This document shows, one piece after another, positions 16,823-25,184 of a DNA stretch of 64,000 bases; positions within the stretch are counted from its first letter, which is position 1; every line of letters starts with the position of its first letter. The stretch lies in the NCBI RefSeq assembly GCF_011761265.1, contig NZ_JAAOZB010000001.1, forward strand, positions 434,001-498,000. Direction: 5' to 3'. Origin of the DNA: Microbacterium halimionae. GTDB lineage: Bacteria; Actinomycetota; Actinomycetes; Actinomycetales; Microbacteriaceae. The notes beneath the pieces are model-generated. The model did not search any database, had not been told where the DNA came from, and was given only the letters and a program-made list of their open reading frames with translations. Position numbers and translations under genes: made by a program.

Positions 16823-17526
16823 CAGCGCGCATCGGGGTCATCACGTTCCCGGGCTCGCTCGATGACCGTGATGCCCAGCGCGCTATCCGCATGGCAGGAG
16901 CCGAGCCCGTTGTGCTCTGGCACGGCACACACGATCTCGACGGCGTAGACGCACTCGTACTACCGGGTGGGTTCAGCTACGGCGACTACCTTCGCGCCGG
17001 CGCCATCGCGGCTCTCGCACCGATCATGACCGAAGTGAAAAGCGCGGCAGCATCCGGGATGCCGATTCTTGGTATCTGCAACGGTTTTCAAATGCTTGTC
17101 GAAGCCCACCTTCTGCCGGGCGGCTTGATCAGGAACGCGAACCAGCAGTTCATTCGCCGCGACCAGCGGCTGCGTGTTGAAAACGCCTCGACGGCATGGA
17201 CGAGTGAGTTCACTGTGGGTGACGAGATCGTCATTCCATTGAAGAACGCGGATGGCGGATTCACGGCAGACGCCGAGACGCTCAAACGCGTCGAAGGTGA
17301 GGGCCTTGTGGCGTTTCGCTACCTCGGCGTGAATCCCAACGGCTCACTCGACGACATCGCCGGCCTCACGAACGAACGTGGCAACGTGGTGGGCCTTATG
17401 CCGCACCCTGAGCACGCAGTTGAAGAGGGTTTTGGCCCGAATACACCGTTAGCGATGCGCTCCGGTACCGACGGACTCGGTTTCTTCACGTCGGCAATCG
17501 CTGCGGTCGTCTCCGCTGCCGCGTGA
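16819..17526 (+). CDS. purQ: Phosphoribosylformylglycinamidine synthase subunit PurQ
   Basis: Glutaminase subunit of FGAM synthase, 235 residues, class-I glutamine amidotransferase fold. The nucleophile Cys87 lies in LGICNGFQ, and the His and Glu of the triad lie in MPHPEHAVE near the C terminus. [15 protein letters not shown] precedes the nucleophile elbow. It is translationally coupled to purS (ATGA). The usual neighbour purL is missing here; the next gene is a dehydrogenase. Confidence 0.96.
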   Translation: MTARIGVITFPGSLDDRDAQRAIRMAGAEPVVLWHGTHDLDGVDALVLPGGFSYGDYLRAGAIAALAPIMTEVKSAAASGMPILGICNGFQMLVEAHLLPGGLIRNANQQFIRRDQRLRVENASTAWTSEFTVGDEIVIPLKNADGGFTADAETLKRVEGEGLVAFRYLGVNPNGSLDDIAGLTNERGNVVGLMPHPEHAVEEGFGPNTPLAMRSGTDGLGFFTSAIAAVVSAAA

Positions 17527-17555
17527 TTCGATAGCCACGCGATAGCCTCAATGGG

Positions 17556-18485
17556 GTGAGTACTCCGCGGATTGTCGTTTCTGTTCCGTCTGTCGAGCTG
17601 GCGGCAGACGTGCAGCCGTTGCCCGCAGGCGTGGAGCTCATCGTGTGGCCGATGGACTCGGCGCCTCCCCGCGACCACATCGACCTCATCGTCACGCCCT
17701 ATCTCCACCAACCGGGGGCGCTCTCACGGCTGAACGACGTCTCGTCGCGCCTCGTGCAGAGCCAATCGATCGGGTACGAAGGGATCGAATCCCGGCTTCC
17801 TGTTGGCACCATATTCGCCAACGCTGCCAGCGTCCACGAGACCTCGACGGCAGAACTCGCCCTCGCGCTCACTCTCGCCGCACAGCGCGAACTCGGGCGG
17901 TTTGTCGTCAGTGCAACACGGGGCGAGTGGCAGACGGCCTTCACCGAAAGCCTTGCTGACAAGCGTGTCTTACTGCTGGGCTTTGGTGGCGTAGGCAAGG
18001 CAGTCGCCGCACGGCTCGCAGGCTTCGAAGCCCAGATCGTTCCCGTCGCCTCCCGCGCGCGCGAGGAAGACGGTTTTCATGTGCACGGTGTCGACGAACT
18101 CAACGCGCTTCTCCCCACCTCTGATGTCGTCATCCTCACCCTGCCGGGTGGCGAGAGCACTCACCACATCATTGGTGACGCCGAGCTTTCGCTGCTCCCC
18201 GAAAACGCGCTCATCGTGAATGTCGGCCGCGGCCCGCTTGTCGACACCGACGCGCTCGTCGCACACGTGTCGCGCGGGCGCATCAGAGCGGCTCTCGACG
18301 TGACCGATCCAGAACCGCTACCGCAGAACCACCCGCTCTGGGCACTGCCGGGCGTACTAATTTCACCTCACGTAGGCGGCGCGACCACCGCCATGCGCCC
18401 GCGGATCGCGCGTTTAGTACGCCGTCAGATTGAGCTGATGTGCGCAGGCAGTGCGCCCATCAATGTCGTCGTCGGCGGCGGCTAG
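17556..18485 (+). CDS. D-2-hydroxyacid dehydrogenase family protein
   Basis: NAD(P)-dependent oxidoreductase of 309 residues. The Rossmann motif VLLLGFGGVGKAVAARLAGF sits near the middle. Catalytic elements are visible: the Arg segment NVGRGPLVD (just before the second lobe), the Glu of VTDPEPLPQNHPLW, and the His of ISPHVGG. The natural substrate is unknown; glyoxylate or hydroxypyruvate reductase activity is common in the family and would suit a purine degrader that makes glyoxylate. GTG start with TAGCCT seven bases upstream, hence probably leaderless. Confidence 0.85.
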   Translation: MSTPRIVVSVPSVELAADVQPLPAGVELIVWPMDSAPPRDHIDLIVTPYLHQPGALSRLNDVSSRLVQSQSIGYEGIESRLPVGTIFANAASVHETSTAELALALTLAAQRELGRFVVSATRGEWQTAFTESLADKRVLLLGFGGVGKAVAARLAGFEAQIVPVASRAREEDGFHVHGVDELNALLPTSDVVILTLPGGESTHHIIGDAELSLLPENALIVNVGRGPLVDTDALVAHVSRGRIRAALDVTDPEPLPQNHPLWALPGVLISPHVGGATTAMRPRIARLVRRQIELMCAGSAPINVVVGGG

Positions 18486-18694
18486 AGCAAAACAACAACC
18501 CCGGCAACAACGGATGCCACGGCCAACACGAGTGCGATAGTAATCAACACCACGTGCACCCGGTAAAACGCGGTACGTGCGCCTGCGGCGTCGCGTGCAC
18601 GGAGGTCGTTCGCGATTCGTGGGTAGAACCTCGGCCACACCACAAAATTGAAGAGCGCATTCACGAAAAGCACGACAGCAGCGAAGATGACCAC
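18482..18694 (-). CDS. Small two-helix membrane protein (SCO4848-like)
   Basis: About 70 residues if started at GTG 18694: one helix VVIFAAVVLFVNALFNFVV, a basic/aromatic loop WPRFYPRIANDLRARDAAG, and a second helix VHVVLITIALVLAVASVVAGVVVLL. The layout resembles the uncharacterised actinobacterial SCO4848 family. A longer frame up to 18799 adds a Ser/Thr/Asp-rich, Cys-containing leader that looks non-native. The stop overlaps the stop of the convergent dehydrogenase through a CTAG. Confidence 0.6.
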   Translation of the reverse strand: MVIFAAVVLFVNALFNFVVWPRFYPRIANDLRARDAAGARTAFYRVHVVLITIALVLAVASVVAGVVVLL

Positions 18695-18722
18695 AGTTCG
18701 ATCGTACGTGTCTCGAGCTGCG

Positions 18723-19280
18723 CTATCTGTCGATGTCGAGTCCCGACCAGAGGTCACCGCACTCGAGTTGTTGAGCGTCGTGCTCGCGCAGGTACACACC
18801 CGCGCCAGTATCTCCCGAGAGGGTCTCTTTTACGCTCGACCAGTGGTCGCGTCCGATCAAGACCGGGTGCCCCGGGTGACCCCGATAGACAGCTTGCGCG
18901 AGCGATGAGGCTTTCGCTCCGGCAGCAATCCGAGCAACCGCGGTGGCCGGAACATCAGGGGTGTCGACGGGGCAGATCATGAGGGCATCCGCGCCCATTG
19001 CCTCCGCTGCTTCCAATGCCGCGCGCACGCTCGCGGAGAGCCCAGCGGCCCAATCCGGTACGTCGACCGCGCGAGCGACCGACGGCACGAGGGGCCGCGC
19101 ATCATCACGCCGCGCCCCGAGCATGACGCCCACTGAGCCACAACCACCGTCGACGAGCGATGTCACGACGTTCACGATCCACGGCGAACCGTCAGAGCTG
19201 CGCGCGAGAGCTTTGGGCCCACCAAATCGCGTGCCCGCACCCGCTGCGAGTACCGCGCCGTATATCAACGGTTCGACCAT
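18723..19280 (-). CDS. MocA-like molybdenum cofactor nucleotidyltransferase
   Basis: A 185-residue NTP-transferase. The signature YGAVLAAGAGTRFGGPKAL (LAAG-x-S/G-x-R-x-G-x-x-K) is at the N terminus. VDVPDWAAGLSASVRAAL and MICPVDTPDVP (metal-binding DxP region) follow, then YRGHPGHPVLIGRDHW. MocA adds CMP to molybdopterin to form the cytosine dinucleotide cofactor used by xanthine-dehydrogenase-family enzymes. It is divergent from xdhC and near the Mo-enzyme genes, which supports this role; MobA (GMP) is the less likely alternative. Confidence 0.82.
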   Translation of the reverse strand: MVEPLIYGAVLAAGAGTRFGGPKALARSSDGSPWIVNVVTSLVDGGCGSVGVMLGARRDDARPLVPSVARAVDVPDWAAGLSASVRAALEAAEAMGADALMICPVDTPDVPATAVARIAAGAKASSLAQAVYRGHPGHPVLIGRDHWSSVKETLSGDTGAGVYLREHDAQQLECGDLWSGLDIDR

Positions 19281-19328
19281 GTTGCTCCATGTAGCGTTCT
19301 CGAAACACCGTGCAGCTAGCGTAAGTGC

Positions 19329-20420
19329 ATGCTGGAGCTTGCCGCCGACCTTCTCCCCGTCTTGCGTTCGGGTGAACGCGTCGCTGTGATTACCGTCACA
19401 CGTGTCGCGCGAAGCGCCCCGCGTGGGGCCGGGGCCGCAATGGCGTTAACCGAATCGGGGCGCGTCATCGGCTCGATTTCGGGCGGCTGCGTCGAAGGCG
19501 ACTCGGTCATGCTGGGTGCAGAAGCACTCGCGACCGGTTCGGGCCGCACGGCATCCTTCGGCTTCAGCGACGACGTCGCTCATGCTGCCGGGCTCGCCTG
19601 CGGCGGCGCGGTCGACGTGGTTTCTTCGGTGATCGAACCAACGGATGCCAGAACCATCACCGCCCTCGAAATGGCCGCTGCCGACCGGCCCGTCTCCGTG
19701 GGCCTCATAACCTCCGGACCTGGCACGGGCCGGGTCGTAGCCGCTGGAGAACTCGCACCCAGCGAGCAACGAGAGCGTTCCACGCGCTTGCGCGAAACCT
19801 ACATGCTGACCGCGGCATATGACGGCGACGATGCCCTCTTGATCTCGGTGGCACCCAAGCCTCGGCTCATTATTCTCGGCGCCGGAGAACACGCGGCAGC
19901 CCTCTGCCGCGTCGCGGCGGCTTCGGGGTGGGCAGTGACTGTGTGCGATGCGTGGCCGCTCCTCATCACAGCGGAGCGTTTTCCTGAAGCAACCGAACTC
20001 GTGGCGGAGATGCCGCACGAGTATTTGGCGCGCCTGGATGAGGGCGATATCGATGCACGCACAGCCGTGTGCGTGCTCACCCACGATGAGCGCCTCGATG
20101 TGCCAGCGTTGCGCGTTGCGCTAGAGCTCCCCGTCGGCTTCGTCGGCGCTCTCGGAGCCCGCGCCACAGTGGCCCGGCGTACGACGCTGCTCTTGCAGGC
20201 GGGTGTCGACCCGGCATCCCTCGCGCGCCTTCATTCCCCGCTCGGGCTCGATCTCGGGGGCTCGGGCCCCAACGAGGTTGCGATTGCCGCCCTCGCCGAG
20301 ATAGTTGCGGCCCGCTACGACGCAAGTACGCGACCGTTGCGGGTACTCGACGGACCGCTTCATCGCCGCGCACAGAGCGCAAATACTGACGAAGCGTGCG
20401 TCATTCCGCAAGAGGCATAG
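19329..20420 (+). CDS. xdhC: XdhC/CoxI family Mo-enzyme maturation protein
   Basis: Chaperone of 363 residues that binds molybdenum cofactor, protects its sulfuration, and inserts it into xanthine-dehydrogenase-type enzymes. The N-terminal XdhC/CoxI domain has VTVTRVARSAPRGAGAAMALTESG and GSISGGCVEGD. The C-terminal Rossmann domain has LIILGAGEHAAALCRVAAASGWAVTVCDAWP and GFVGALGARATVARR. The start ATG 19329 follows TAGCGT (19317-19322) by six bases with no ribosome-binding site, so it is probably leaderless. It is about 1 kb upstream of the dehydrogenase genes on the same strand. Confidence 0.92.
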   Translation: MLELAADLLPVLRSGERVAVITVTRVARSAPRGAGAAMALTESGRVIGSISGGCVEGDSVMLGAEALATGSGRTASFGFSDDVAHAAGLACGGAVDVVSSVIEPTDARTITALEMAAADRPVSVGLITSGPGTGRVVAAGELAPSEQRERSTRLRETYMLTAAYDGDDALLISVAPKPRLIILGAGEHAAALCRVAAASGWAVTVCDAWPLLITAERFPEATELVAEMPHEYLARLDEGDIDARTAVCVLTHDERLDVPALRVALELPVGFVGALGARATVARRTTLLLQAGVDPASLARLHSPLGLDLGGSGPNEVAIAALAEIVAARYDASTRPLRVLDGPLHRRAQSANTDEACVIPQEA

Positions 20421-20559
20421 GGCTCTGCCGCAGCGAAAGTGAGACGTGTTACGCTCGCCGAACTGCGTGTCCTATCACCATGGGCGAAAGCCTGGCGCAC
20501 TGCTCAGGGCGGGGACTGCGGCGAATTCGTCTCGTCTCAGACCTGCAAGGAGCAAAGAT

Positions 20560-21342
20560 ATGACCAGTTCCGGAACCAAACCCCACGTCGACAAATCGCT
20601 AGAGGGCATCGGCGTCCGGCAGTACCACATCGGAATCGCCCCGGGAGAAGTCTCGTCGGTGGCGCTCTTGCCAGGTGACCCGTTTCGGGTTCCGTTCGTT
20701 GCCGAATTTCTTTCCGATGTGAAAGAGGTTGCTCATAACCGCGAGCATCGTACGATGACAGGTTGGTACAAAGGTCGTCACATCACGGCAACCTCGACCG
20801 GCATGGGATGCCCGTCGACCGCGATCGCAGTGGAAGAACTCGCTCGCGTCGGAGTGACCTCATTTATTCGCGTGGGGAGCTCCGCCGGTCTCCAGCCGGG
20901 TATCGTCCCCGGTGATTTGCTCGTGAGCGAAGGCAGCTTCCGCAATGACGGCACGACCGACGCATACCTACCGAAGGGTTTTCCCGCGGTTCCCGACCTC
21001 GAGCTCACGATGTCGCTCGCCCGCCACTCGACGCGACTTGCCGAAGCATCCGGCACCCAATCGCACACCGGCATCAGCGTGAGCGATGACGCTTTCTACG
21101 CCGAGACCCCGGAATGGATTGCGCAGCTGAACACAATGGGCATCCTGAATGTGGAGATGGAAGCATCCGCTCTCTACATCGTCGCGCGAATGCGAGGGCT
21201 TCGCGCGGGAATGGTGTGCGCGTGTTCGAGCAACCTCGTCGATGGGGCATCACTTTACGACCACAAGAACTCCGCGCTCAAAGACGGCTGGATGCGCTCG
21301 ATCGAAGCAGCACTCGAGACAGCCGTTGAACTCGAGCTGTGA
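20560..21342 (+). CDS. Nucleoside (uridine) phosphorylase
   Basis: Family-1 nucleoside phosphorylase of 260 residues that cleaves a nucleoside with phosphate to base plus ribose-1-phosphate. Motifs are LLPGDPFRVPFVAEF (phosphate loop), TSTGMGCPSTAIAVEEL, FIRVGSSAGLQPGIVPGD and ILNVEMEASALYIVA (ribose site Glu-Met-Glu). It groups with uridine phosphorylases by eye, but purine substrates are possible. I chose ATG 20560 because AAGGAG lies seven bases upstream; the longer frame is unsupported. It sits between xdhC and the Mo-enzyme genes, so it may supply bases for oxidation. Confidence 0.88.
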   Translation: MTSSGTKPHVDKSLEGIGVRQYHIGIAPGEVSSVALLPGDPFRVPFVAEFLSDVKEVAHNREHRTMTGWYKGRHITATSTGMGCPSTAIAVEELARVGVTSFIRVGSSAGLQPGIVPGDLLVSEGSFRNDGTTDAYLPKGFPAVPDLELTMSLARHSTRLAEASGTQSHTGISVSDDAFYAETPEWIAQLNTMGILNVEMEASALYIVARMRGLRAGMVCACSSNLVDGASLYDHKNSALKDGWMRSIEAALETAVELEL

Positions 21343-21375
21343 TCGCTCGTCATCGAGCATTCCGAAACACTGAAG

Positions 21376-21419
21376 AAATCAACGGCTGATTTGATTACGA
21401 GCACCAGTGTTCACAACAC
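21376..21419. promoter_or_regulatory. Short palindromes upstream of the xanthine dehydrogenase genes
   Basis: Two small dyads lie in the 101-base gap before the FAD-subunit gene: AAATCA-ACGGC-TGATTT (21376-21392) and GTGTT-CAC-AACAC (21407-21419). Either could be an operator. Neither is followed by a T-run. The short arms make chance occurrence possible. Confidence 0.3.
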
Positions 21420-21443
21420 CAACATTTTTCACAGGAGGCATCC

Positions 21444-22268
21444 GTGGACATCAACACCGTCACGAGCTTCCGTGCGGCGCGCTCACGCGATGCTCTGACA
21501 CTTGCGCCGAGTGAGGACTTCATTGCTGGCGGCACGTGGGTCATGAGTGAGCCGCAACCCGAGACAACCGGGTTCGTGGATCTGACCACAATGGCGTGGA
21601 CTGACATCGAGATCCTCCCCGATGGGCTGCGCATTTCGGCCACCTGCACCATCGCACGACTGCTCGCCTGGGCCACGGACTCAACGACTGCTCCCGCTGA
21701 GTGGACAGCCCTGGCGCTTGTGCCCGATGCTGCAGATGCTCTGCTCGCGTCGTTCAAAATCTGGAACACAGCGACCGTTGGTGGCAACGTATGCCGGTCG
21801 TTTGCCGCCGGCGCTATGGTCTCATTCGCTGCCGCGCTCGATGGCGTCGCGTGGATCTGGCAGCCCGATGGTGGCGAACGCCGCGAACCTGTTGCGGGCA
21901 TCATCACCGGCAACGGTGAGAACAACCTCGCGCGCGGCGAAGTATTGCGCGCTGTCGAGCTGCCCGCTTATGCGCTTCGCTCAACCGCGCTGCTTCGAAA
22001 GATCGCTCTCGCGGAGCTTGGACGGTCGGGGTGTGTCGTCACCGGCCGTGTCGACGAAGACGACTCGGCAACGTTCGTGGTGACAGCCGCGACCCTCACT
22101 CCGCACGTGATGCGGTTTGAGGCGCTTCCAACCCGCGAAGCGCTCACGGATGCTGTCGCGTCGGCGCCCGATTTCTACACCGATCCGCTCGGCTCAGCCG
22201 ACTGGCGTCGGGGCGTGAGTATTGAGTTCGCTCAGAATATTCGAGGCGACCTGGAGGCGACGCGATGA
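21444..22268 (+). CDS. Xanthine dehydrogenase-type FAD-binding subunit
   Basis: FAD subunit (CoxM/XdhB type) of a molybdenum hydroxylase, 274 residues. The FAD loop is EDFIAGGTWVMSE, a variant of the usual AGGTD/AGGT-N. The second FAD contact is FKIWNTATVGGNVCRSFAAGA. The C-terminal domain follows from about residue 165. It passes electrons from the 2Fe-2S centres to FAD. GTG start with AGGAGG (21433-21438) five bases upstream. It overlaps the next gene by 4 bases. Confidence 0.9.
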   Translation: MDINTVTSFRAARSRDALTLAPSEDFIAGGTWVMSEPQPETTGFVDLTTMAWTDIEILPDGLRISATCTIARLLAWATDSTTAPAEWTALALVPDAADALLASFKIWNTATVGGNVCRSFAAGAMVSFAAALDGVAWIWQPDGGERREPVAGIITGNGENNLARGEVLRAVELPAYALRSTALLRKIALAELGRSGCVVTGRVDEDDSATFVVTAATLTPHVMRFEALPTREALTDAVASAPDFYTDPLGSADWRRGVSIEFAQNIRGDLEATR

Positions 22269-25027
22269 AGTTCGACGTCAATGGCGCACCCGTCGATGCA
22301 GATCCTCGGGCGGGACAGAGCCTTCGCACGCTGCTGCGTGAGAACGGCCACACTGAAGTGAAAAAGGGGTGCGACGCCGGCGACTGCGGTGCGTGCTCGG
22401 TACTCCTCGACGGCGATCCGGTGCACTCGTGCATCATTCCGGCGGCACGCGTTGCAGGACGCGCGATCACGACAGCGGCGGGCCTTGCGCCCGCAGGTGA
22501 GCTGCACCCGGTGCAGGAAGCACTCGTCGGCAGCTTTGGTTTCCAGTGCGGTTTCTGTACTCCCGGCATGAGCGTGACGGCATCGACGCTGTGCGAGAGC
22601 GATCTTGATGATCTCGATCGACGGATGAAGGGGAACCTCTGCCGCTGCACGGGCTACCGTCCGATTCGCGAGGCGATTACGGCATCCGTACTGGGTCCGG
22701 TGCGAACGACCGGCACCTCAGCAGCCGTCGAGCCGAATACTTCGGGTGTGGGGCGTTCAGTATCTCCGGAGGCAGCGCGCCGAGTCGTGCAGGGGCTTGA
22801 GCCGTACACGTTCGATGAGCCGATCACGGGTGCTCTCACTCTGCGAGTGCTCTCTTCGCCGCACGCGCATGCGCGCATCACGTCAATCGATACGTCGGCG
22901 GCCGAAGCTGTTGCGGGTGTCGTCGCGGTTTTCACTCACCTCGACGTGCCCGACAAGCGCTACTCGACCGGACGTCATGAGCACCGCGAGGACGATCCCG
23001 ACGACACGCGCATGCTCGACAACGTCGTGCGGCACATCGGTCAGCGTGTTGTCGCCGTTGTCGCCGAAACAGCGTCGGCCGCCGAGGAGGCGTGCCGACT
23101 CGTGCAGGTGGACTACGAAGTTCTTCCCGCGGTTTTCGACCCTGAAGCAGCACGGCTTCCGGGTGCGCCGTTGCTGCACCCGGAGCGAACGCCCGACGAG
23201 CGCGTCGACGAGGCGCATCGCAACGTCATCCTGAGTGTGCACGAGAATTCCGGCGGCGACGTGGCCGCAGCTTTTGCCGCAAGCGCCGTGACGGTCGAAG
23301 GCTCATGGCAGACGCAGCGCGTGTCGCACGCGCAACTCGAAACGCACGGTGCAATGGGGTACATCGACGACGACGGTCGCCTGGTCATTCGATCCTCAAC
23401 GCAAGTTCCGTTTCTGACCCGCGACGAGCTGTGCCACATCTTCGACCTCGACAAGGATTGCGTGCGTGTCTACGCGCCGCGCGTCGGTGGCGGTTTCGGC
23501 GGCAAGCAAGAGATCTTCACCGAGGACCTCGTTACCCTCGCGGTGCTTCGCACCGGTCGACCTGTTTCCTATGAGTTCTCGCGCACTGATCAATTCCAGC
23601 GCGCTGCCCTTCGTCACCCCATGCGCGTGAAGGTGACGCTCGGCGCCACGTCCGACGGCATACTCACCGCGATGAAGGTCGATGTACTGAGCGACACCGG
23701 CGCGTATGGCAATCACTCGCGCGGCGTGCTGTTTCACTCGCTCGCCGAATCGACGACTCTGTACCGCGTTCCCGCAAAACAGCTCGATGCTGAGGTCGTC
23801 TACACGAACAACGTGCCCTCGGGTGCGTTCCGCGGCTACGGTCTCGGCCAGGTGATCCTCGGTGTGGAATCCGCCATGGACATGCTCGCTCAACGCCTCG
23901 ACATCGACCCGTTCGCGCTCCGTCGTCTGAACGCCGTGCGCGAGGGCGACCCGCTTCACCCCGACGACGACAAGTACGAAGAAGACCTCATTTGGGGCAG
24001 CTACGGCCTCGACCAGTGCCTTGATCTGGCCGAAGATGCGCTGCGGCGTGGCAATGGTGTCGACGCACCCGCGGGCTGGCAGGTGGGCGAGGGAATGGCC
24101 GTTGCGATGATCGCAACTCTTGCACCACGAGGTCACATCTCGCACACCACTGCAACGCTCCGGCCTGACGGCACCTACATGCTGGGTGTCGGCACGGCAG
24201 AATTTGGCAATGGCACCACGACAGTTCACCGGCAGATTGCGGCGAGCGTGCTCGAAGCATCCGGCGATCGGGTCTCTCTCTGGAGCTCCGACACGGATGC
24301 CGTCACCCATGACACGGGGGCGTTCGCGTCGGCCGGAATCACCGTCGCAGGTAAGGCACTTTATGCTGCGTGCCTCACTCTGAAAGAGCGGATGCTGCAG
24401 ATCGCCGCCACGCTGACCGACACTTCGGTGGACTCGGCCTCACTTCGGGCCGACGGCATCCTGACACCTGTTCGTTTGGTCGCGTTTACGGAGGTCGTTG
24501 CCGCGGCCCCGGCCGAGCATCTCACCGCTGATGGACTCACTGCCGACGGTAGCGAGTTTGGCGATCTCCGCTCGATCGCTTTCAACGTGCATGCAGTTCG
24601 TGTTGCTGTGCAACCAGAAACTGGCATCGTGCGCGTTTTGCAGTCGATCCAATCCGCTGATGCTGGCGTGGTTTTGAACCCGGCGCAGTGTCGCGGACAG
24701 GTCGAGGGTGGTGCCGCTCAGGGCATTGGTAGTGCTCTCTACGAAGAGGTCATGATCGATGAGGGTCAAGTGACGAACCCGGTGTTCCGCACGTACCGGG
24801 TGCCACAGTTCGCCGACGTTCCTGACACCGAGGTGTACTTCGCCACGACGAACGACGAACTCGGACCGTTCGGCGCGAAGTCAATGAGCGAGTCGCCCTA
24901 CAACCCGGTGGCGCCGGCTATCGGTAACGCAATCGCCCGTGCAATCGGTGCGCGCCCGTTCGAGCAGCCGTTCTCTCGCGACCGAGTATGGCGTCTCGCA
25001 CGCGGGAAGTCTGCCCTCACGAGCTGA
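22265..25027 (+). CDS. Xanthine dehydrogenase-type protein, fused 2Fe-2S and Mo-binding subunits
   Basis: A 920-residue fusion. Residues 1-150 are the iron-sulfur part with all eight cluster cysteines: Cys36, 41, 44, 56 and Cys95, 98, 126, 128. From about 175 the Mo-cofactor subunit follows, with VGGGFGGKQE near 407-416 and SGAFRGYGLGQ near 520. The catalytic glutamate is probably Glu876 in GAKSMSES, where the family usually has GAKGVGE. It hydroxylates a purine, xanthine or hypoxanthine being the best guess from context. The three-domain set is completed by the separate FAD subunit upstream. Fusion of these two parts is less usual than three separate subunits. Confidence 0.88.
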   Translation: MKFDVNGAPVDADPRAGQSLRTLLRENGHTEVKKGCDAGDCGACSVLLDGDPVHSCIIPAARVAGRAITTAAGLAPAGELHPVQEALVGSFGFQCGFCTPGMSVTASTLCESDLDDLDRRMKGNLCRCTGYRPIREAITASVLGPVRTTGTSAAVEPNTSGVGRSVSPEAARRVVQGLEPYTFDEPITGALTLRVLSSPHAHARITSIDTSAAEAVAGVVAVFTHLDVPDKRYSTGRHEHREDDPDDTRMLDNVVRHIGQRVVAVVAETASAAEEACRLVQVDYEVLPAVFDPEAARLPGAPLLHPERTPDERVDEAHRNVILSVHENSGGDVAAAFAASAVTVEGSWQTQRVSHAQLETHGAMGYIDDDGRLVIRSSTQVPFLTRDELCHIFDLDKDCVRVYAPRVGGGFGGKQEIFTEDLVTLAVLRTGRPVSYEFSRTDQFQRAALRHPMRVKVTLGATSDGILTAMKVDVLSDTGAYGNHSRGVLFHSLAESTTLYRVPAKQLDAEVVYTNNVPSGAFRGYGLGQVILGVESAMDMLAQRLDIDPFALRRLNAVREGDPLHPDDDKYEEDLIWGSYGLDQCLDLAEDALRRGNGVDAPAGWQVGEGMAVAMIATLAPRGHISHTTATLRPDGTYMLGVGTAEFGNGTTTVHRQIAASVLEASGDRVSLWSSDTDAVTHDTGAFASAGITVAGKALYAACLTLKERMLQIAATLTDTSVDSASLRADGILTPVRLVAFTEVVAAAPAEHLTADGLTADGSEFGDLRSIAFNVHAVRVAVQPETGIVRVLQSIQSADAGVVLNPAQCRGQVEGGAAQGIGSALYEEVMIDEGQVTNPVFRTYRVPQFADVPDTEVYFATTNDELGPFGAKSMSESPYNPVAPAIGNAIARAIGARPFEQPFSRDRVWRLARGKSALTS

Positions 25028-25184
25028 GTGACCGTACATCTTCAGCTCACGCTGTGGTGATGCACGGGTGAGGTCTGGCAGAGTTGCAGTGTGTTCCGCG
25101 AGCGCCGGTCGCCACTTGCATCCGGGACCTCTAGCAGTGCTGTGCGGCACAGCTTGAATCCCGAATGAAGGAATGCTGCCCGGA

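Noticed and set aside
25028-25184. Gap before the DivIVA-like gene
   Set aside because: No gene, hairpin or operator recognised in 157 bases.
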